Of a stretch of DNA of 64,000 nt, positions 20,401-29,748 are shown one piece after another (the stretch's first letter is position 1; every line of letters begins with the position of its first letter). This DNA is from Zhongshania sp. (GTDB lineage: Bacteria; Pseudomonadota; Gammaproteobacteria; Pseudomonadales; Spongiibacteraceae), in assembly GCA_018066965.1 (NCBI GenBank), contig JAGPVP010000044.1, positions 1 to 64,000 on the forward strand. Direction: 5' to 3'. The notes under the pieces are model-generated. The model was given only the letters and a program-made list of their open reading frames with translations, made no database searches and was not told the DNA's origin. The position numbers and the translations under genes are program-made.

Positions 20401-20564
20401 GCTGCCAAAAAGCCTTATTGCAAGGCCGCATTCTTATGATTAAAGGTAGTGTACAAAAAGCCGCCGCGGGCCATGCTGCCCCAGTAATTCATGTCGTGGC
20501 CTTTAGTATTGAAAGCCAAGACCACCTAATGAGTATTGACACCACATCCCATGACTTTCATTAA
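17454..20564 (+). CDS. dnaE2: Error-prone DNA polymerase III alpha subunit DnaE2
   Basis: Error-prone C-family polymerase (1036 residues) for translesion synthesis. PHP domain at the N-terminus ([21 protein letters not shown]), palm with the catalytic aspartates in [13 protein letters not shown] near residues 375-379, finger region with [25 protein letters not shown] near 720-745, and a C-terminal OB fold ([25 protein letters not shown]). The length fits DnaE2 rather than the about 1160 residues of DnaE1. It is the last gene of the SOS cassette. No clear terminator was seen after it. Confidence 0.95.
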   Translation: [1036 protein letters not shown]

Positions 20565-20756
20565 CACCCGCCTCAGTCCCTCTTAAAGATAACAGCTTAA
20601 AACGATAATAATTTAGCAAGTTCGCTTTGCTTATTCGACGCATAGCTAAACCGAATTTTAGTTAACTCAACAAACAAGCATTAATACACTGAATCTAGTC
20701 TTCCTGTTAAAATAGGCGATACTACATAGTGTAATTGATATTTTGAGGCTGTCGGT

Positions 20757-21374
20757 TTGACCCAGAAACCCGTAAAAGTAAGAACGCCGCAAGCAGAGCG
20801 CACCGCCACTATGCGCCAGCGACTCTCTGAGGCTGCATTTGAAGTGATTAAAGAAGTGGGCTATGCCAATTTCCGTACATCTGCGGTTTCAAAAGCCGCC
20901 GGTGTTTCTCAGGGTGCACAGCTCCATCACTTCCCGACCAAAGACTCGCTCACCACCGCCGCAATGGAATACGCCTACGAGCGTGCCCATGGCAATTTTT
21001 TAAAAAATATCAGTGGGTTTTCTGCTAGCGACGATCCTTTAGATGCGGTAATTCAAGACGCCGAAGATTTTTTTATGTCAGACCATTTTATGGTCGCATT
21101 AGATATATTAATGGCCGGCGGCAAGAACACCGAACTCAGAGATGAGCAAGTCCGACTTGCGGTGGCAAGCCGCGCGTCTGTTGAAGAAAGCTGGGTAAAA
21201 AAACTAATTGAACTGGGCTGGCAAAAAGACGACGCTGAAATGATTCTCAGCATGACTTTTTGTCTAGTTAGGGGCTTCGCCATCAAACTGCTGATTAGCC
21301 ACAGCCTCAGTGATTTATCGCCGATGATGACGCAATGGAAAAGTATGGTCGCACTACTTAAGGCGAACCACTAA
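20757..21374 (+). CDS. TetR/AcrR family transcriptional regulator
   Basis: A 205-residue regulator. The N-terminal HTH (MRQRLSEAAFEVIKEVGYANFRTSAVSKAAGVSQGAQLHHFPTKDSL) is typical TetR; the C-terminal half is a helical ligand-binding domain. The start is TTG 20757 with GAGG about seven bases upstream; the next ATG (20811) would clip the lead-in to the HTH and lacks a ribosome site. It is convergent with the acyl-CoA synthetase gene and 190 bases after dnaE2, so its targets are unclear; the neighbouring catabolic operon is a candidate. Confidence 0.88.
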   Translation: MTQKPVKVRTPQAERTATMRQRLSEAAFEVIKEVGYANFRTSAVSKAAGVSQGAQLHHFPTKDSLTTAAMEYAYERAHGNFLKNISGFSASDDPLDAVIQDAEDFFMSDHFMVALDILMAGGKNTELRDEQVRLAVASRASVEESWVKKLIELGWQKDDAEMILSMTFCLVRGFAIKLLISHSLSDLSPMMTQWKSMVALLKANH

Positions 21375-21403
21375 ATAATAATTCTGCTTTGTTGATTCAA
21401 TCC

Positions 21404-21444
21404 AAATCGCCCCTGCTGATGCACTCAACAGGGGCGATTTTGTT
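21404..21444. terminator. Terminator between the convergent TetR and prpE-like genes
   Basis: AAATCGCCCCTG (21404-21415) pairs with CAGGGGCGATTT (21429-21440) around 13 bases, followed on the plus strand by TTGTTT. It serves the TetR gene best; in the leftward direction the T run is poor. Confidence 0.8.
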
Positions 21445-23303
21445 TAGACGCTAACGCCTGTTAGCAAAGGCCGTATTTCTTCTAAAATAGCCGGATCATC
21501 AATCGTTGCCGGTACTTTAACATCTTCGCCATTGGCTATTTTTTGCAGAGTGGCGCGCAAGATTTTACCGGATCGAGTTTTAGGTAAACGTTTAACTACC
21601 CGCGCCTGCTTAAAAAATGCCACCGGCCCAATATGTTCTCGGACCAGCGCAACGACCTCTTGAATAATAGTTTCTTCGCTGCGCTCCACACCAGCATTGA
21701 GAACCAATAAGCCGATAGGAATCTGCCCCTTCATATCGTCGTTAATACCGAACACCGCGCACTCAGCCACGTCTTTGTGAGCGCTAAGTACCTCTTCCAT
21801 CTGCCCTGTAGATAAACGATGCCCCGCCACGTTTATCACATCATCGGTGCGGCTCATGATGTGGACATAGTCTTCGCTGTCGATAAAACCCGCATCGCCG
21901 GCGTTGTAGTAACCGGGGTACTCAGAAAGGTATTTATCGATAAAGCCCTGGTCGTTATTCCACAAGCTTGGCAAGGTGCCCGGCGGTAAAGGTAGGCGCA
22001 CCGCTAAGGCGCCCATTGTACCGGCGCCCACCGTATGCCCCGCTTCATCTAGCACGACCACATCGAAACCCGGCACGGCCTTACCAGATGATCCGTACTT
22101 AACCGGAAACAAACCTAAGCCCGCGCAGTTTGCCACCGCAGGCCAACCCAATTCTGTTTGCCACCAGTGATCTATCACCGGAATATCTAATTGGCGCTCA
22201 GCCCACTGAATGGTATCGGGGTCTGCCCGCTCGCCGGCCAAAAACAATTGCTGCAAGCTAGAAAGATCAAAGTCCTTGGGGCCAAGTCCATTAGGGTCTT
22301 GCTGTTTAATAGCACGAATTGCCGTCGGCGCGGTGAACATGGCCTTCACTTTATGACGTTCGATTAAGCGCCAATATGACAAAGCGTCCGGTGTACCGAC
22401 CGGCTTGCCTTCAAACATAATTGCCGTCGCGCCACGAATAAGCGGGCCATAAACAATATAGGAATGCCCTACCACCCAACCAATATCAGAGGCCGCCCAG
22501 AACACATCACCGGGATTGATGCCGTAGATATTCTCTAAGCTCCAATTCATTGCCACCATGTGGCCGCCGTTGTCGCGAATAACGCCTTTTGGATTACCCG
22601 TCGTGCCAGAGGTATAAATAATGTACAGCGGATCGGTAGCTGATAGCGGCACACACTCGACAGCCTGACCACCGGCCTCGGTTTCTACCCAGTCTAAATC
22701 GCGGCCTTCTTGCATTGCGGCAAGCAATTGCGGACGCTGCAAAATTACACATTTGCGTGGCTTGTTTTGCGCCCGCTCTATCGCTTCGTCTAACAATGGC
22801 TTATAGGCCACCAAACGGCCAGGCTCTATGCCGCAGGATGCCGAAATCACGACCTTGGGTTTGCAGTCATCAATACGTGACGCTAATTCCGCCGCCGCAA
22901 AACCACCAAACACCACCGAGTGAACTGCGCCGATACGCGCACAGGCCTGCATCGCAATAGCAGCTTCTGGCACCATGGGCATATATATTACAACCCTATC
23001 GCCTTTCTCAACGCCCATAGAACGCAGGGCGCCAGCAAAGCGCGACACCCGATCAAGTAGCGCTTTATAAGACCAGTGCTCTACCGTGTCAGTAACGGGA
23101 CTATCGTAAATAATCGCGGTCTGTTCGCCTCGGCCAGCGGCCACGTGACGATCCAAACTATTAAAGCAGGTGTTGCATACACCGTCGCTGAACCAGCTAT
23201 ACAGGGGAGCTTTACTGTCATCTAAGGTAATCTCAGGTTTGCTAAACCAGTCTATGCCGTCAGCAGCCTTTGCCCACAGGCCAATATTCTCATCGTGATT
23301 CAT
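21444..23303 (-). CDS. prpE: Propionyl/short-chain acyl-CoA synthetase (PrpE/ACSS3 type)
   Basis: AMP-forming acyl-CoA synthetase, 619 residues. ACAS_N-like start (SWFSDGVCNTCFNSLDRHV), P-loop YTSGTTGNPKGV near residue 231, and the C-terminal acetylation-site lysine in LPKTRSGKILR. Closest by feature to propionyl-CoA synthetases, which also accept isobutyrate-type acids. Position matters: it is the last gene of the meta-cleavage operon, where the ring-fission hydrolase releases a short acid (isobutyrate from p-cumate, propionate from an ethyl side chain). That is the likely substrate. ATG 23303 follows GGGAG. Confidence 0.85.
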   Translation of the reverse strand: MNHDENIGLWAKAADGIDWFSKPEITLDDSKAPLYSWFSDGVCNTCFNSLDRHVAAGRGEQTAIIYDSPVTDTVEHWSYKALLDRVSRFAGALRSMGVEKGDRVVIYMPMVPEAAIAMQACARIGAVHSVVFGGFAAAELASRIDDCKPKVVISASCGIEPGRLVAYKPLLDEAIERAQNKPRKCVILQRPQLLAAMQEGRDLDWVETEAGGQAVECVPLSATDPLYIIYTSGTTGNPKGVIRDNGGHMVAMNWSLENIYGINPGDVFWAASDIGWVVGHSYIVYGPLIRGATAIMFEGKPVGTPDALSYWRLIERHKVKAMFTAPTAIRAIKQQDPNGLGPKDFDLSSLQQLFLAGERADPDTIQWAERQLDIPVIDHWWQTELGWPAVANCAGLGLFPVKYGSSGKAVPGFDVVVLDEAGHTVGAGTMGALAVRLPLPPGTLPSLWNNDQGFIDKYLSEYPGYYNAGDAGFIDSEDYVHIMSRTDDVINVAGHRLSTGQMEEVLSAHKDVAECAVFGINDDMKGQIPIGLLVLNAGVERSEETIIQEVVALVREHIGPVAFFKQARVVKRLPKTRSGKILRATLQKIANGEDVKVPATIDDPAILEEIRPLLTGVSV

Positions 23304-23339
23304 TATTATCTCCCAGCCGAGTATCCGCCAATCTAAACA

Positions 23340-24119
23340 CTATATGAAATCAAGTGCCAATGAACCAATCCCAGAAATATCCAACGACATTTTATCTCCG
23401 GGTTTTACGTACTCTAATGGCACCAAAGAGCCCGATAAAATAATGTCGCCTTTACTTAAGCTGATACCGTATTCACCAAGGGTATTAGCCAGCCACGCCA
23501 CGCAGGTAAGCGGATTGCCCAAAGCTTCTGCGCCGGTGCCAAAACTTAGCTTTTCACCATTTTTCCACACCTGCATTTCACAATTAATTAAATCCACTTT
23601 TTTGGGATCAATCGCGGCGGCAGAGTTAACGGCGAAATAACCGCAGGAGGCATTGTCTGCCACAGTGTCTTGGATTTTAATCTTCCAATCAGCAATACGA
23701 GAATCAACAATTTCAAAACACGGCATCACCGCTTCTGTTGCTGCCAATACGTCCGCCTCGGTAACTCCCGGCCCTTTAAGGTCACTACTCAGCAGGAAGG
23801 CGATTTCACCTTCGGCGCGTGGTGCAATCATATCGCTTAAAGACAACTCACCGTCGCAGACCATTTTGTCGGTCAGAAAACCAAAATCGGGCTGCCGCAC
23901 ATTGAGCATAGATTGCACAGCGTTACTTGTAACACCGATTTTCTTGCCAATGAGTTTCTCGCCATCGGCCTCGCGCATCGCCAACATATTCAACGATATG
24001 CGATAGGCGTCATCAATACTGATATCAGGATACCGCGTGGTCAAAGGCGATACCGCCTTAACATCGCGTAGTGAACGATATAACTCGGTACTAATATCCT
24101 GCAGTTGCTGCTGATTCAT
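23340..24119 (-). CDS. 2-keto-4-pentenoate hydratase (CmtF/MhpD type)
   Basis: Hydrates 2-hydroxypenta-2,4-dienoate-type products of meta-cleavage to 4-hydroxy-2-oxo acids. A 259-residue fumarylacetoacetase-fold protein. EGEIAFLL with the metal-binding Glu residues lies near residue 103, and the LGNPLTCVAWLANTLGEYGISLSKGDIILSGS block near 200-231 is characteristic. It lies between the dioxygenase beta subunit gene and prpE in the operon. The family role is firm; the exact side chain is inferred from the operon. Confidence 0.88.
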   Translation of the reverse strand: MNQQQLQDISTELYRSLRDVKAVSPLTTRYPDISIDDAYRISLNMLAMREADGEKLIGKKIGVTSNAVQSMLNVRQPDFGFLTDKMVCDGELSLSDMIAPRAEGEIAFLLSSDLKGPGVTEADVLAATEAVMPCFEIVDSRIADWKIKIQDTVADNASCGYFAVNSAAAIDPKKVDLINCEMQVWKNGEKLSFGTGAEALGNPLTCVAWLANTLGEYGISLSKGDIILSGSLVPLEYVKPGDKMSLDISGIGSLALDFI

Positions 24120-24152
24120 ACTTGCTATTCCAATGCATGTTTATAAAACGAC

Positions 24153-24665
24153 TTACAAAATAATACTGATCTTAGCCTGTGGCCTTAAGCCATCTAAGGC
24201 GAGCGAACAGGTTTTTTTACAGATCTTTAATTGACCATCAAGGTCCACCAGTTCGTATAAATAGCAGCCCATAAACATATCCGTGCTGCCATTTTTAGAC
24301 CGGTAAATAACAAATGACGCGCTCACAGATATTCGGCCATTTTCAAGACTGTCATTAACAATAATATTGCTAACCACGTGCTGAACTTTTGAACGTGGAA
24401 ACTCTGCATGACAGGTTTTTTTCTCTAGCCGAGTTACCCGTTCATTCATCCGGCCACGGTTATCTGCAATGTAGTAAAGGTGCTTGGTAGGGTCCGCTTC
24501 GGCTGCGGGTACATCCGTCGGCGGCACATAGTAGCTGGCATCTTCTGTATACAGCGCCAACCAATCTTGCAGACGCCAATCATCCAAACTCTTTGCTTCT
24601 TCATTGAGCAACTTTTGGATACGGAAGTATTGAAACATTTCTTGCAAATCAGACTCGCTAGCCAT
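24153..24665 (-). CDS. Aromatic-ring-hydroxylating dioxygenase, beta subunit
   Basis: Small, non-catalytic subunit (170 residues, NTF2-like/SnoaL fold) of a Rieske dioxygenase, with the family motif IADNRGRMNERVTRLEKKTCHAEFPRSKVQHVVSNI near residues 66-101. It follows the alpha subunit by three bases and starts at ATG 24665 with GGAG upstream. It should form an alpha3beta3 hexamer with the neighbouring alpha subunit. By operon content it corresponds to CmtAc. Confidence 0.9.
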   Translation of the reverse strand: MASESDLQEMFQYFRIQKLLNEEAKSLDDWRLQDWLALYTEDASYYVPPTDVPAAEADPTKHLYYIADNRGRMNERVTRLEKKTCHAEFPRSKVQHVVSNIIVNDSLENGRISVSASFVIYRSKNGSTDMFMGCYLYELVDLDGQLKICKKTCSLALDGLRPQAKISIIL

Positions 24666-24668
24666 CGC

Positions 24669-25928
24669 TTACTTCTCCTCTAATTCGCTGATACGACGAT
24701 TCCACTCACGCCAGAATGCGCGCATCTGTAACTCGTCATCAAATGAGGGAACTGCCGCTTTCATACCCTTAGAAATATCATTCCACGGTGCATTGGCGGC
24801 GGACTTAAATCCGTTCTGGCATTGCTCTAAAGCCTCGACATCGTCTGGCGTAGCAAAACCACCGGGGCCTATAAATTCAAGGAAGTTAGATAGGCGATAT
24901 TCGCGTCGCCAATCACTTTCACCTACCACGCCCATTGCAAAGCCATTGACCATCATTGAGTTTGGTGAGGTTGGGTAAAATGTGCGTACCGTAATCGCCA
25001 TAATGTCGTTGACGACCAAGTTCGGGAAAATGATCATATTGCGGTTTTTAGTTGCGATCTTCTCAGCGGTTTCGGCACCAACACGCCCCACCAACTCATC
25101 GTAAACCTGATCTATTTCTTTCTTACCGTCTTCTCCCCACATAGGTATCCACTGCGCTACCGGACGCCCCCACGGCGCGCTGTATTCGATAACAGCGTGT
25201 CCATTCCCTAGATCATAGCCTTTGCCGGCAAGGCGAGTCGCCGTTAAACCGCCATTGGTATTCATTAAATAATCTAGGTAGGTAGCGTGAGTGGATTCTG
25301 CGTGATAGCCATCAACACTGTTTTCAACCAATAACTTCCAATTGGCTTGAATAGAGTATTCTTGAGTACCACCAATAATTTCCATGCCCTCAGAAGACTG
25401 CGCGGCAACTACATCCAAATATTCTTTGGAGCCAGCCAAGTAATCTTCAAGGGGCTCTACGTCTTTATTAAAGCAAATAAAGTAAAACCCAGCGTACTGT
25501 TCCATTCTTGGCACGGGACGCAGATTAGAATCTTCGCTTTCTTTAAAGTCTTTGCTATAGGAATTTTCGCCAGAAAGGTGGGCTAGCTCGCCGGTATTTT
25601 TAAATACCCAGCCGTGGTACATACACTGAAAGGTTTTGGCCTTGCCGCGCTTCTCTCTACACACGGTAGAGCCGCGATGAGGACACACATTAAACAAGGC
25701 GCGAATCACATTGTCGCGACCGCGAACAAATAGAATATTCTGATCTGCCACCGTGCGCGCCACAAATGCACTGGCTTCCTTCAGTTCTGATTCATGACCC
25801 AAGTACAACCAGCAATTTTGAAATATTAAATCGCGTTCTTTCTCGAACACTTCCTGACTGGTAAACGTTTCACGCGCAACTTTAAAGCGCCCGCCGTCCC
25901 GATCATCGATAATATAAGGAGTTTCCAC
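24669..25928 (-). CDS. Aromatic-ring-hydroxylating dioxygenase, alpha subunit
   Basis: Catalytic subunit that cis-dihydroxylates the ring. Rieske ligands are in CPHRG and CMYHG (Cys82, His84, Cys102, His105 from my start). The mononuclear iron site is DGYHAESTH (His209, His214), with a later Asp. I start at GTG 25928 because GAGG lies eight bases upstream; a GTG at 25937 is possible. The operon also encodes the ferredoxin, cis-diol dehydrogenase, extradiol dioxygenase and a class II aldolase-family protein, which points to a benzoate-like substrate attacked at C2-C3 (p-cumate type, CmtAb). Substrate assignment is inference. Confidence 0.9.
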   Translation of the reverse strand: METPYIIDDRDGGRFKVARETFTSQEVFEKERDLIFQNCWLYLGHESELKEASAFVARTVADQNILFVRGRDNVIRALFNVCPHRGSTVCREKRGKAKTFQCMYHGWVFKNTGELAHLSGENSYSKDFKESEDSNLRPVPRMEQYAGFYFICFNKDVEPLEDYLAGSKEYLDVVAAQSSEGMEIIGGTQEYSIQANWKLLVENSVDGYHAESTHATYLDYLMNTNGGLTATRLAGKGYDLGNGHAVIEYSAPWGRPVAQWIPMWGEDGKKEIDQVYDELVGRVGAETAEKIATKNRNMIIFPNLVVNDIMAITVRTFYPTSPNSMMVNGFAMGVVGESDWRREYRLSNFLEFIGPGGFATPDDVEALEQCQNGFKSAANAPWNDISKGMKAAVPSFDDELQMRAFWREWNRRISELEEK

Positions 25929-25973
25929 GTCAACCACCTCACGCTTTTGGATTTAAGGAATTAATTTTTATTT

Positions 25974-26753
25974 TCACACTACAAAATGATATAGCTCTAA
26001 CTCAGCGTCATCATCATCCACAATGCCACCGTTTAAATTGTTAACAGATCCTACCAGCGTTTCACTGACCCTATCTGTTTCTGGATCACCGGCGGTTAAA
26101 TAACGCCACATACGCTCGAACACACCAATCTTGACCTGCCGGTCACGGATTTCGTCGTCAGACAACACGCCTGCCTCAGGTATAAAGTTGGCGCTGCGCA
26201 CGCTTAACTCTAGCCGCGCCGAATCTTCTAAAAACCACGCATAAGACACCGCTTCTTCTATCGACTCGCCTACCACTACCGAACCGTTACCCCGCATGAC
26301 CAAGGCCGTTGCCGAGCCCATCATATCCGCGAGGGATTGCGCACGATCATCGTCACGCAACAATCTAGGATCAGCCCATAGCGGTATATTGTTTTCAAAA
26401 TACGCACTCAAGCCATGCCGACAAGTCGGTGTTAAACCTTGCGTAGATAGCGCCATTACCGCCGGCGACATAATGCGACACACGGCTTTAATTTCTGGGC
26501 GACGCTGGTAAATCGCTTGATGAATTCTCACCTCGCCCAGCACGCCATCGGGCAAAGGCCCCCTTACCGAAACTGAGGTATTCGTTTCTCCCGCGGCAAT
26601 GGTGCCCATCGGCTGGGGAGCGCACACCAAAAACTGCTCGTCATCCACTCTTACACTGCAGTGACCAAAGGCGTGTACCAATCCAGCGCGACCCAATGCT
26701 CTGGCCCCCATACGCAGCTTGATGTGTTGCGTGTTTATTGCTGTTTGCGTCAT
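25974..26753 (-). CDS. Class II aldolase/adducin family protein, probable ring-fission-product decarboxylase (CmtD-like)
   Basis: About 259 residues of the class II aldolase/adducin fold, with metal-site segments HAFGHCSVRVDD, EVRIHQAIYQRRPEI and NGSVVVGESIEEAVSYAWFLEDSARLE. In the p-cumate pathway of Pseudomonas putida F1, a member of this family (CmtD) decarboxylates the ring-fission product that still carries the ring carboxylate. Its place inside a full meta-cleavage operon makes that role likely here. ATG 26753 is preferred (GGAA upstream) over GTG 26762. The alternative is a sugar-type aldolase unrelated to the pathway. Confidence 0.75.
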   Translation of the reverse strand: MTQTAINTQHIKLRMGARALGRAGLVHAFGHCSVRVDDEQFLVCAPQPMGTIAAGETNTSVSVRGPLPDGVLGEVRIHQAIYQRRPEIKAVCRIMSPAVMALSTQGLTPTCRHGLSAYFENNIPLWADPRLLRDDDRAQSLADMMGSATALVMRGNGSVVVGESIEEAVSYAWFLEDSARLELSVRSANFIPEAGVLSDDEIRDRQVKIGVFERMWRYLTAGDPETDRVSETLVGSVNNLNGGIVDDDDAELELYHFVV

Positions 26754-26834
26754 GTTTTCCACGTGTCAGTTATTTATTATTTACTCGCGTGACTCGTCTA
26801 ATCCCAGCCTTAAGCTAAGCCGCGAAACTTATTC

Positions 26835-27878
26835 TCAGCCCGTCGCGCTTACAGCCTCAGCGGCAGCATTTTCCTTGGCCATTGTTAAGGCCAAATCTTC
26901 AATCATATCTTCTTGGCCGCCAACCGTGCCGCGACGCCCTAGTTCAACAAGAATATCTCTTGCTGACACGCCATAGCGCTGCTCTGCGCGTTTTGCAAAA
27001 AGCAGAAACGAGCTATATACACCCGCATAACCAAGAGTGAGCGCGTCACGATCAATACGTATTGGGCTATCCATCATGGGTACGACGAGGTCCTCAGCTA
27101 CATCCATGATTTTGTATAAATCTATGCCGGTTTTCATGCCCATACGATGTAAAACCGCGACCAACACTTCTAGCGGGGTATTGCCTGCCCCAGCCCCAAG
27201 TCCAGCCACAGAGCCGTCAATCCGCGCAGCGCCCGCGTTAATGGCGGCAACCGAGTTAGCCACGCCCATCGCAAGATTGTGATGACCGTGAAAACCAATC
27301 TCGACGTTATCTGGCAGGCCATTTCTAAGCGTAGATATTTTCTCGGTGACTTCGTCTGGCAACATAAAACCCGCCGAGTCTGTGCAGTAAAGACAGTTAG
27401 CGCCGTAGCTCACCATTAGCTTTGCTTGTTCTAATAAGGCGCCTGCAGAAATCATATGCGCCATCATCAAAAAGCCAACAGTGTCTAAACCCAGCTTTGC
27501 TGAGTAGGCGATATGTTGCTGAGACACGTCAGCTTCTGTGCAATGAGTTGCGACTCTTAAGGTGCTTACGCCACAGGCCTGCGCCATGCGAATGTGGTCA
27601 ACCGTACCAATTCCCGGCAATAGCAGGGCCGACACTTTTGCCTGTGTCATTTTGGGGATAACCGCATTGAGATATTCTTCGTCGCTGTGCGCCGGAAAAC
27701 CATAGTTAACCGACGCGCCACCCAAGCCGTCACCGTGAGTGACTTCTATTAGCGGCATACCCGCAGCGTCTAATGCCGTTGATACCGCAACCATTTGCTC
27801 AATGGAAATCTGATGGCGTTTTGAATGCATGCCATCACGCAGGCTCATGTCATGCAATTTCACAAATTTATTTGTCAT
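26835..27878 (-). CDS. 4-hydroxy-2-oxovalerate aldolase (DmpG/MhpE/CmtG type)
   Basis: Pyruvate-forming aldolase, 347 residues, DRE-TIM barrel. [13 protein letters not shown] carries the R-D catalytic pair, [17 protein letters not shown] has the H-x-H metal ligands, and the C-terminal DmpG communication domain ([28 protein letters not shown]) binds the dehydrogenase partner. That partner is the next gene upstream, as is usual for this channelling pair. ATG 27878 has AAGG eight bases upstream; a GTG at 27887 is less likely. Products are pyruvate and acetaldehyde (or a homologue). Confidence 0.92.
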   Translation of the reverse strand: MTNKFVKLHDMSLRDGMHSKRHQISIEQMVAVSTALDAAGMPLIEVTHGDGLGGASVNYGFPAHSDEEYLNAVIPKMTQAKVSALLLPGIGTVDHIRMAQACGVSTLRVATHCTEADVSQQHIAYSAKLGLDTVGFLMMAHMISAGALLEQAKLMVSYGANCLYCTDSAGFMLPDEVTEKISTLRNGLPDNVEIGFHGHHNLAMGVANSVAAINAGAARIDGSVAGLGAGAGNTPLEVLVAVLHRMGMKTGIDLYKIMDVAEDLVVPMMDSPIRIDRDALTLGYAGVYSSFLLFAKRAEQRYGVSARDILVELGRRGTVGGQEDMIEDLALTMAKENAAAEAVSATG

Positions 27879-27927
27879 ACTCTGCACCTTTCACTGGTCG
27901 GCTATTACAAGGTAGCGGCGTAAATTA

Positions 27928-28830
27928 TTAGGCCGTAATAGCACTCGCTTCCGCGAGCTTTTGGGCAATCATTTCTGCTGTGCGCAATGCTGCCGCCGTC
28001 ATGATATCGAGGTTGCCAGCATACTTAGGCAAATAATCACCCAGCCCCTCAACTTCCATATACATAGAGACGCGCTGGCCATCAAATACCGGCCCATTCA
28101 CCAAGCGATAGCCCGGCACATAGCGCTGAACTTCACTTACCATTTCATGCACCGATGCGGTAATGGCGGCTTGATCAGCCTCGCCTTCAACCAAGCAGTG
28201 AATGGTGTCGCGCATAATGAGTGGCGGCTCAGCAGGGTTAATCACGATGATCGCCTTACCCTGTTTCGCACCGCCTACCTTCTCCACCGCGCTAGCGGTA
28301 GTACGGGTAAATTCATCAATATTGGCGCGAGTACCCGGACCAATTGAACGCGAAGATACCGTCGCAATAATTTCTCCGTAACTAACCGCTTGCACCCGCG
28401 ATACCGCCGCCACCATCGGAATAGTCGCTTGACCACCGCAAGTGACCATATTGACGTTTTGAATATTGCCTTGGCTCAAGGCGTTTAAATTAACGGGAGG
28501 AATACAATAAGGACCAATTGCCGCAGGTGTGAGATCGATCATCGTCACCCCAAGCTCATTTAGCTTGCGACTATTTTCAGCGTGAACATAGGCAGAGGTC
28601 GCATCGAAGGCGAGAGTAATACCATCTGCTTTAATAAATGGCAGCACGCCATCCACGCCCTCTGCACTGACTTTAATGCCCATTTCTGCAGCGCGTTTTA
28701 GACCGTCGGACTCGGGGTCTATACCCACCATCCACACCGGCTCAACCCACTCGGAACGCAGCATTTTTATCAACAAATCAGTACCGATATTACCGGGACC
28801 AATAATGACTGCTTTCAGCTTCTTATTCAT
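27928..28830 (-). CDS. Acetaldehyde dehydrogenase (acetylating) (DmpF/MhpF/CmtH type)
   Basis: Converts the aldolase product (acetaldehyde or propanal) to an acyl-CoA using NAD+ and CoA. A 300-residue protein with an N-terminal Rossmann motif ([17 protein letters not shown]) and the catalytic Cys in [21 protein letters not shown] near residue 132. It is encoded just ahead of its aldolase partner. ATG 28830 follows AGGTG. Assignment is firm from motif and context. Confidence 0.92.
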   Translation of the reverse strand: MNKKLKAVIIGPGNIGTDLLIKMLRSEWVEPVWMVGIDPESDGLKRAAEMGIKVSAEGVDGVLPFIKADGITLAFDATSAYVHAENSRKLNELGVTMIDLTPAAIGPYCIPPVNLNALSQGNIQNVNMVTCGGQATIPMVAAVSRVQAVSYGEIIATVSSRSIGPGTRANIDEFTRTTASAVEKVGGAKQGKAIIVINPAEPPLIMRDTIHCLVEGEADQAAITASVHEMVSEVQRYVPGYRLVNGPVFDGQRVSMYMEVEGLGDYLPKYAGNLDIMTAAALRTAEMIAQKLAEASAITA

Positions 28831-28872
28831 ATTTCACCTATGATTAATCCTAGAATATTGAGAGATCAATAT

Positions 28873-29706
28873 TTAAAGAATCAAAAAACTTTTTACTAAG
28901 TTCGAAAATTCAGCCGGCTTTTCAACTTGAGTCCAATGCCCGCATTCACCGTATATATGTATCTGTGAATTTTTTATTAGGCGATGTGCTTTGATGGAGT
29001 TTTCCATTGGCACGATGACATCTTCTCGGCCATGAACCATCAAGGCCTTATGCTGAATTTGTGCGATTTCGTCTTCAGGTATACCCAAGCCGTCCAGCTT
29101 TTCTTGCATGGGTTCTGGGAATAACTTCTCGTAAGCTTCTTGGTAGCCGGGGCGAATACTAGCTTCATAGCGCGACTTGATAATTTCTTCGCTGACCAGA
29201 TCTTGTCTATACGCAAAAATAGACATTAGGCTGCGCATTGCGTCTACCGAGGGTTTATAACCCCACACTTCACGCAGGCCATCGGTTATTTCAAAATGAA
29301 TACCCGCAGCGCCCATCATTACGAATCGGTCAACACGCTCGCCGTGGCGTGCGGCCATGGCAAGACTAATTGCACCACCAAAGGAGTTACCCACAAAATG
29401 CGCTTTATCAACCTTAATCGCGTCCATGAACTGGCACATAAACCGCAACCAGTTATCTAAATTGTATTCAAAGCCGTCTGGGTTGTCGGTATAGCCAAAA
29501 CCAATAACATCCGGTGCAATCACGTGAAAATCATTTTCTAAAGCTGGAATAAGCAAACGCCAATTAGCGTAAGCCGTTACACCTGGGCCTGAACCGTGTA
29601 ATAAAATCACGGTGGGATTACTGCGGTCACCCGACTCTAAATAGTTCGCTTCGTAGCCGTCTGCCAATTCAACTCGTTTGCCCATTTCCGGATTCTGCGT
29701 ACTCAC
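28873..29706 (-). CDS. Meta-cleavage product hydrolase (alpha/beta fold; CmtE/BphD type)
   Basis: C-C bond hydrolase that splits 2-hydroxy-6-oxo-dienoates into 2-hydroxypentadienoate and a short acid. A 277-residue alpha/beta hydrolase: oxyanion motif HGSGPGVTAYANW, nucleophile elbow GNSFGG with Ser108, acid in VHGREDVIVP, and His in GECGHWTQVEKP. The HGSGPG motif is characteristic of MCP hydrolases. The start is GTG 29706 with GGGGTGA upstream. If the substrate is p-cumate-derived, the acid released is isobutyrate, which the PrpE-like enzyme could activate. Confidence 0.9.
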   Translation of the reverse strand: MSTQNPEMGKRVELADGYEANYLESGDRSNPTVILLHGSGPGVTAYANWRLLIPALENDFHVIAPDVIGFGYTDNPDGFEYNLDNWLRFMCQFMDAIKVDKAHFVGNSFGGAISLAMAARHGERVDRFVMMGAAGIHFEITDGLREVWGYKPSVDAMRSLMSIFAYRQDLVSEEIIKSRYEASIRPGYQEAYEKLFPEPMQEKLDGLGIPEDEIAQIQHKALMVHGREDVIVPMENSIKAHRLIKNSQIHIYGECGHWTQVEKPAEFSNLVKSFLIL

Positions 29707-29748
29707 ATATCACCCCACTGTTATGAATTAGCTAAATTTAATTTTCTA

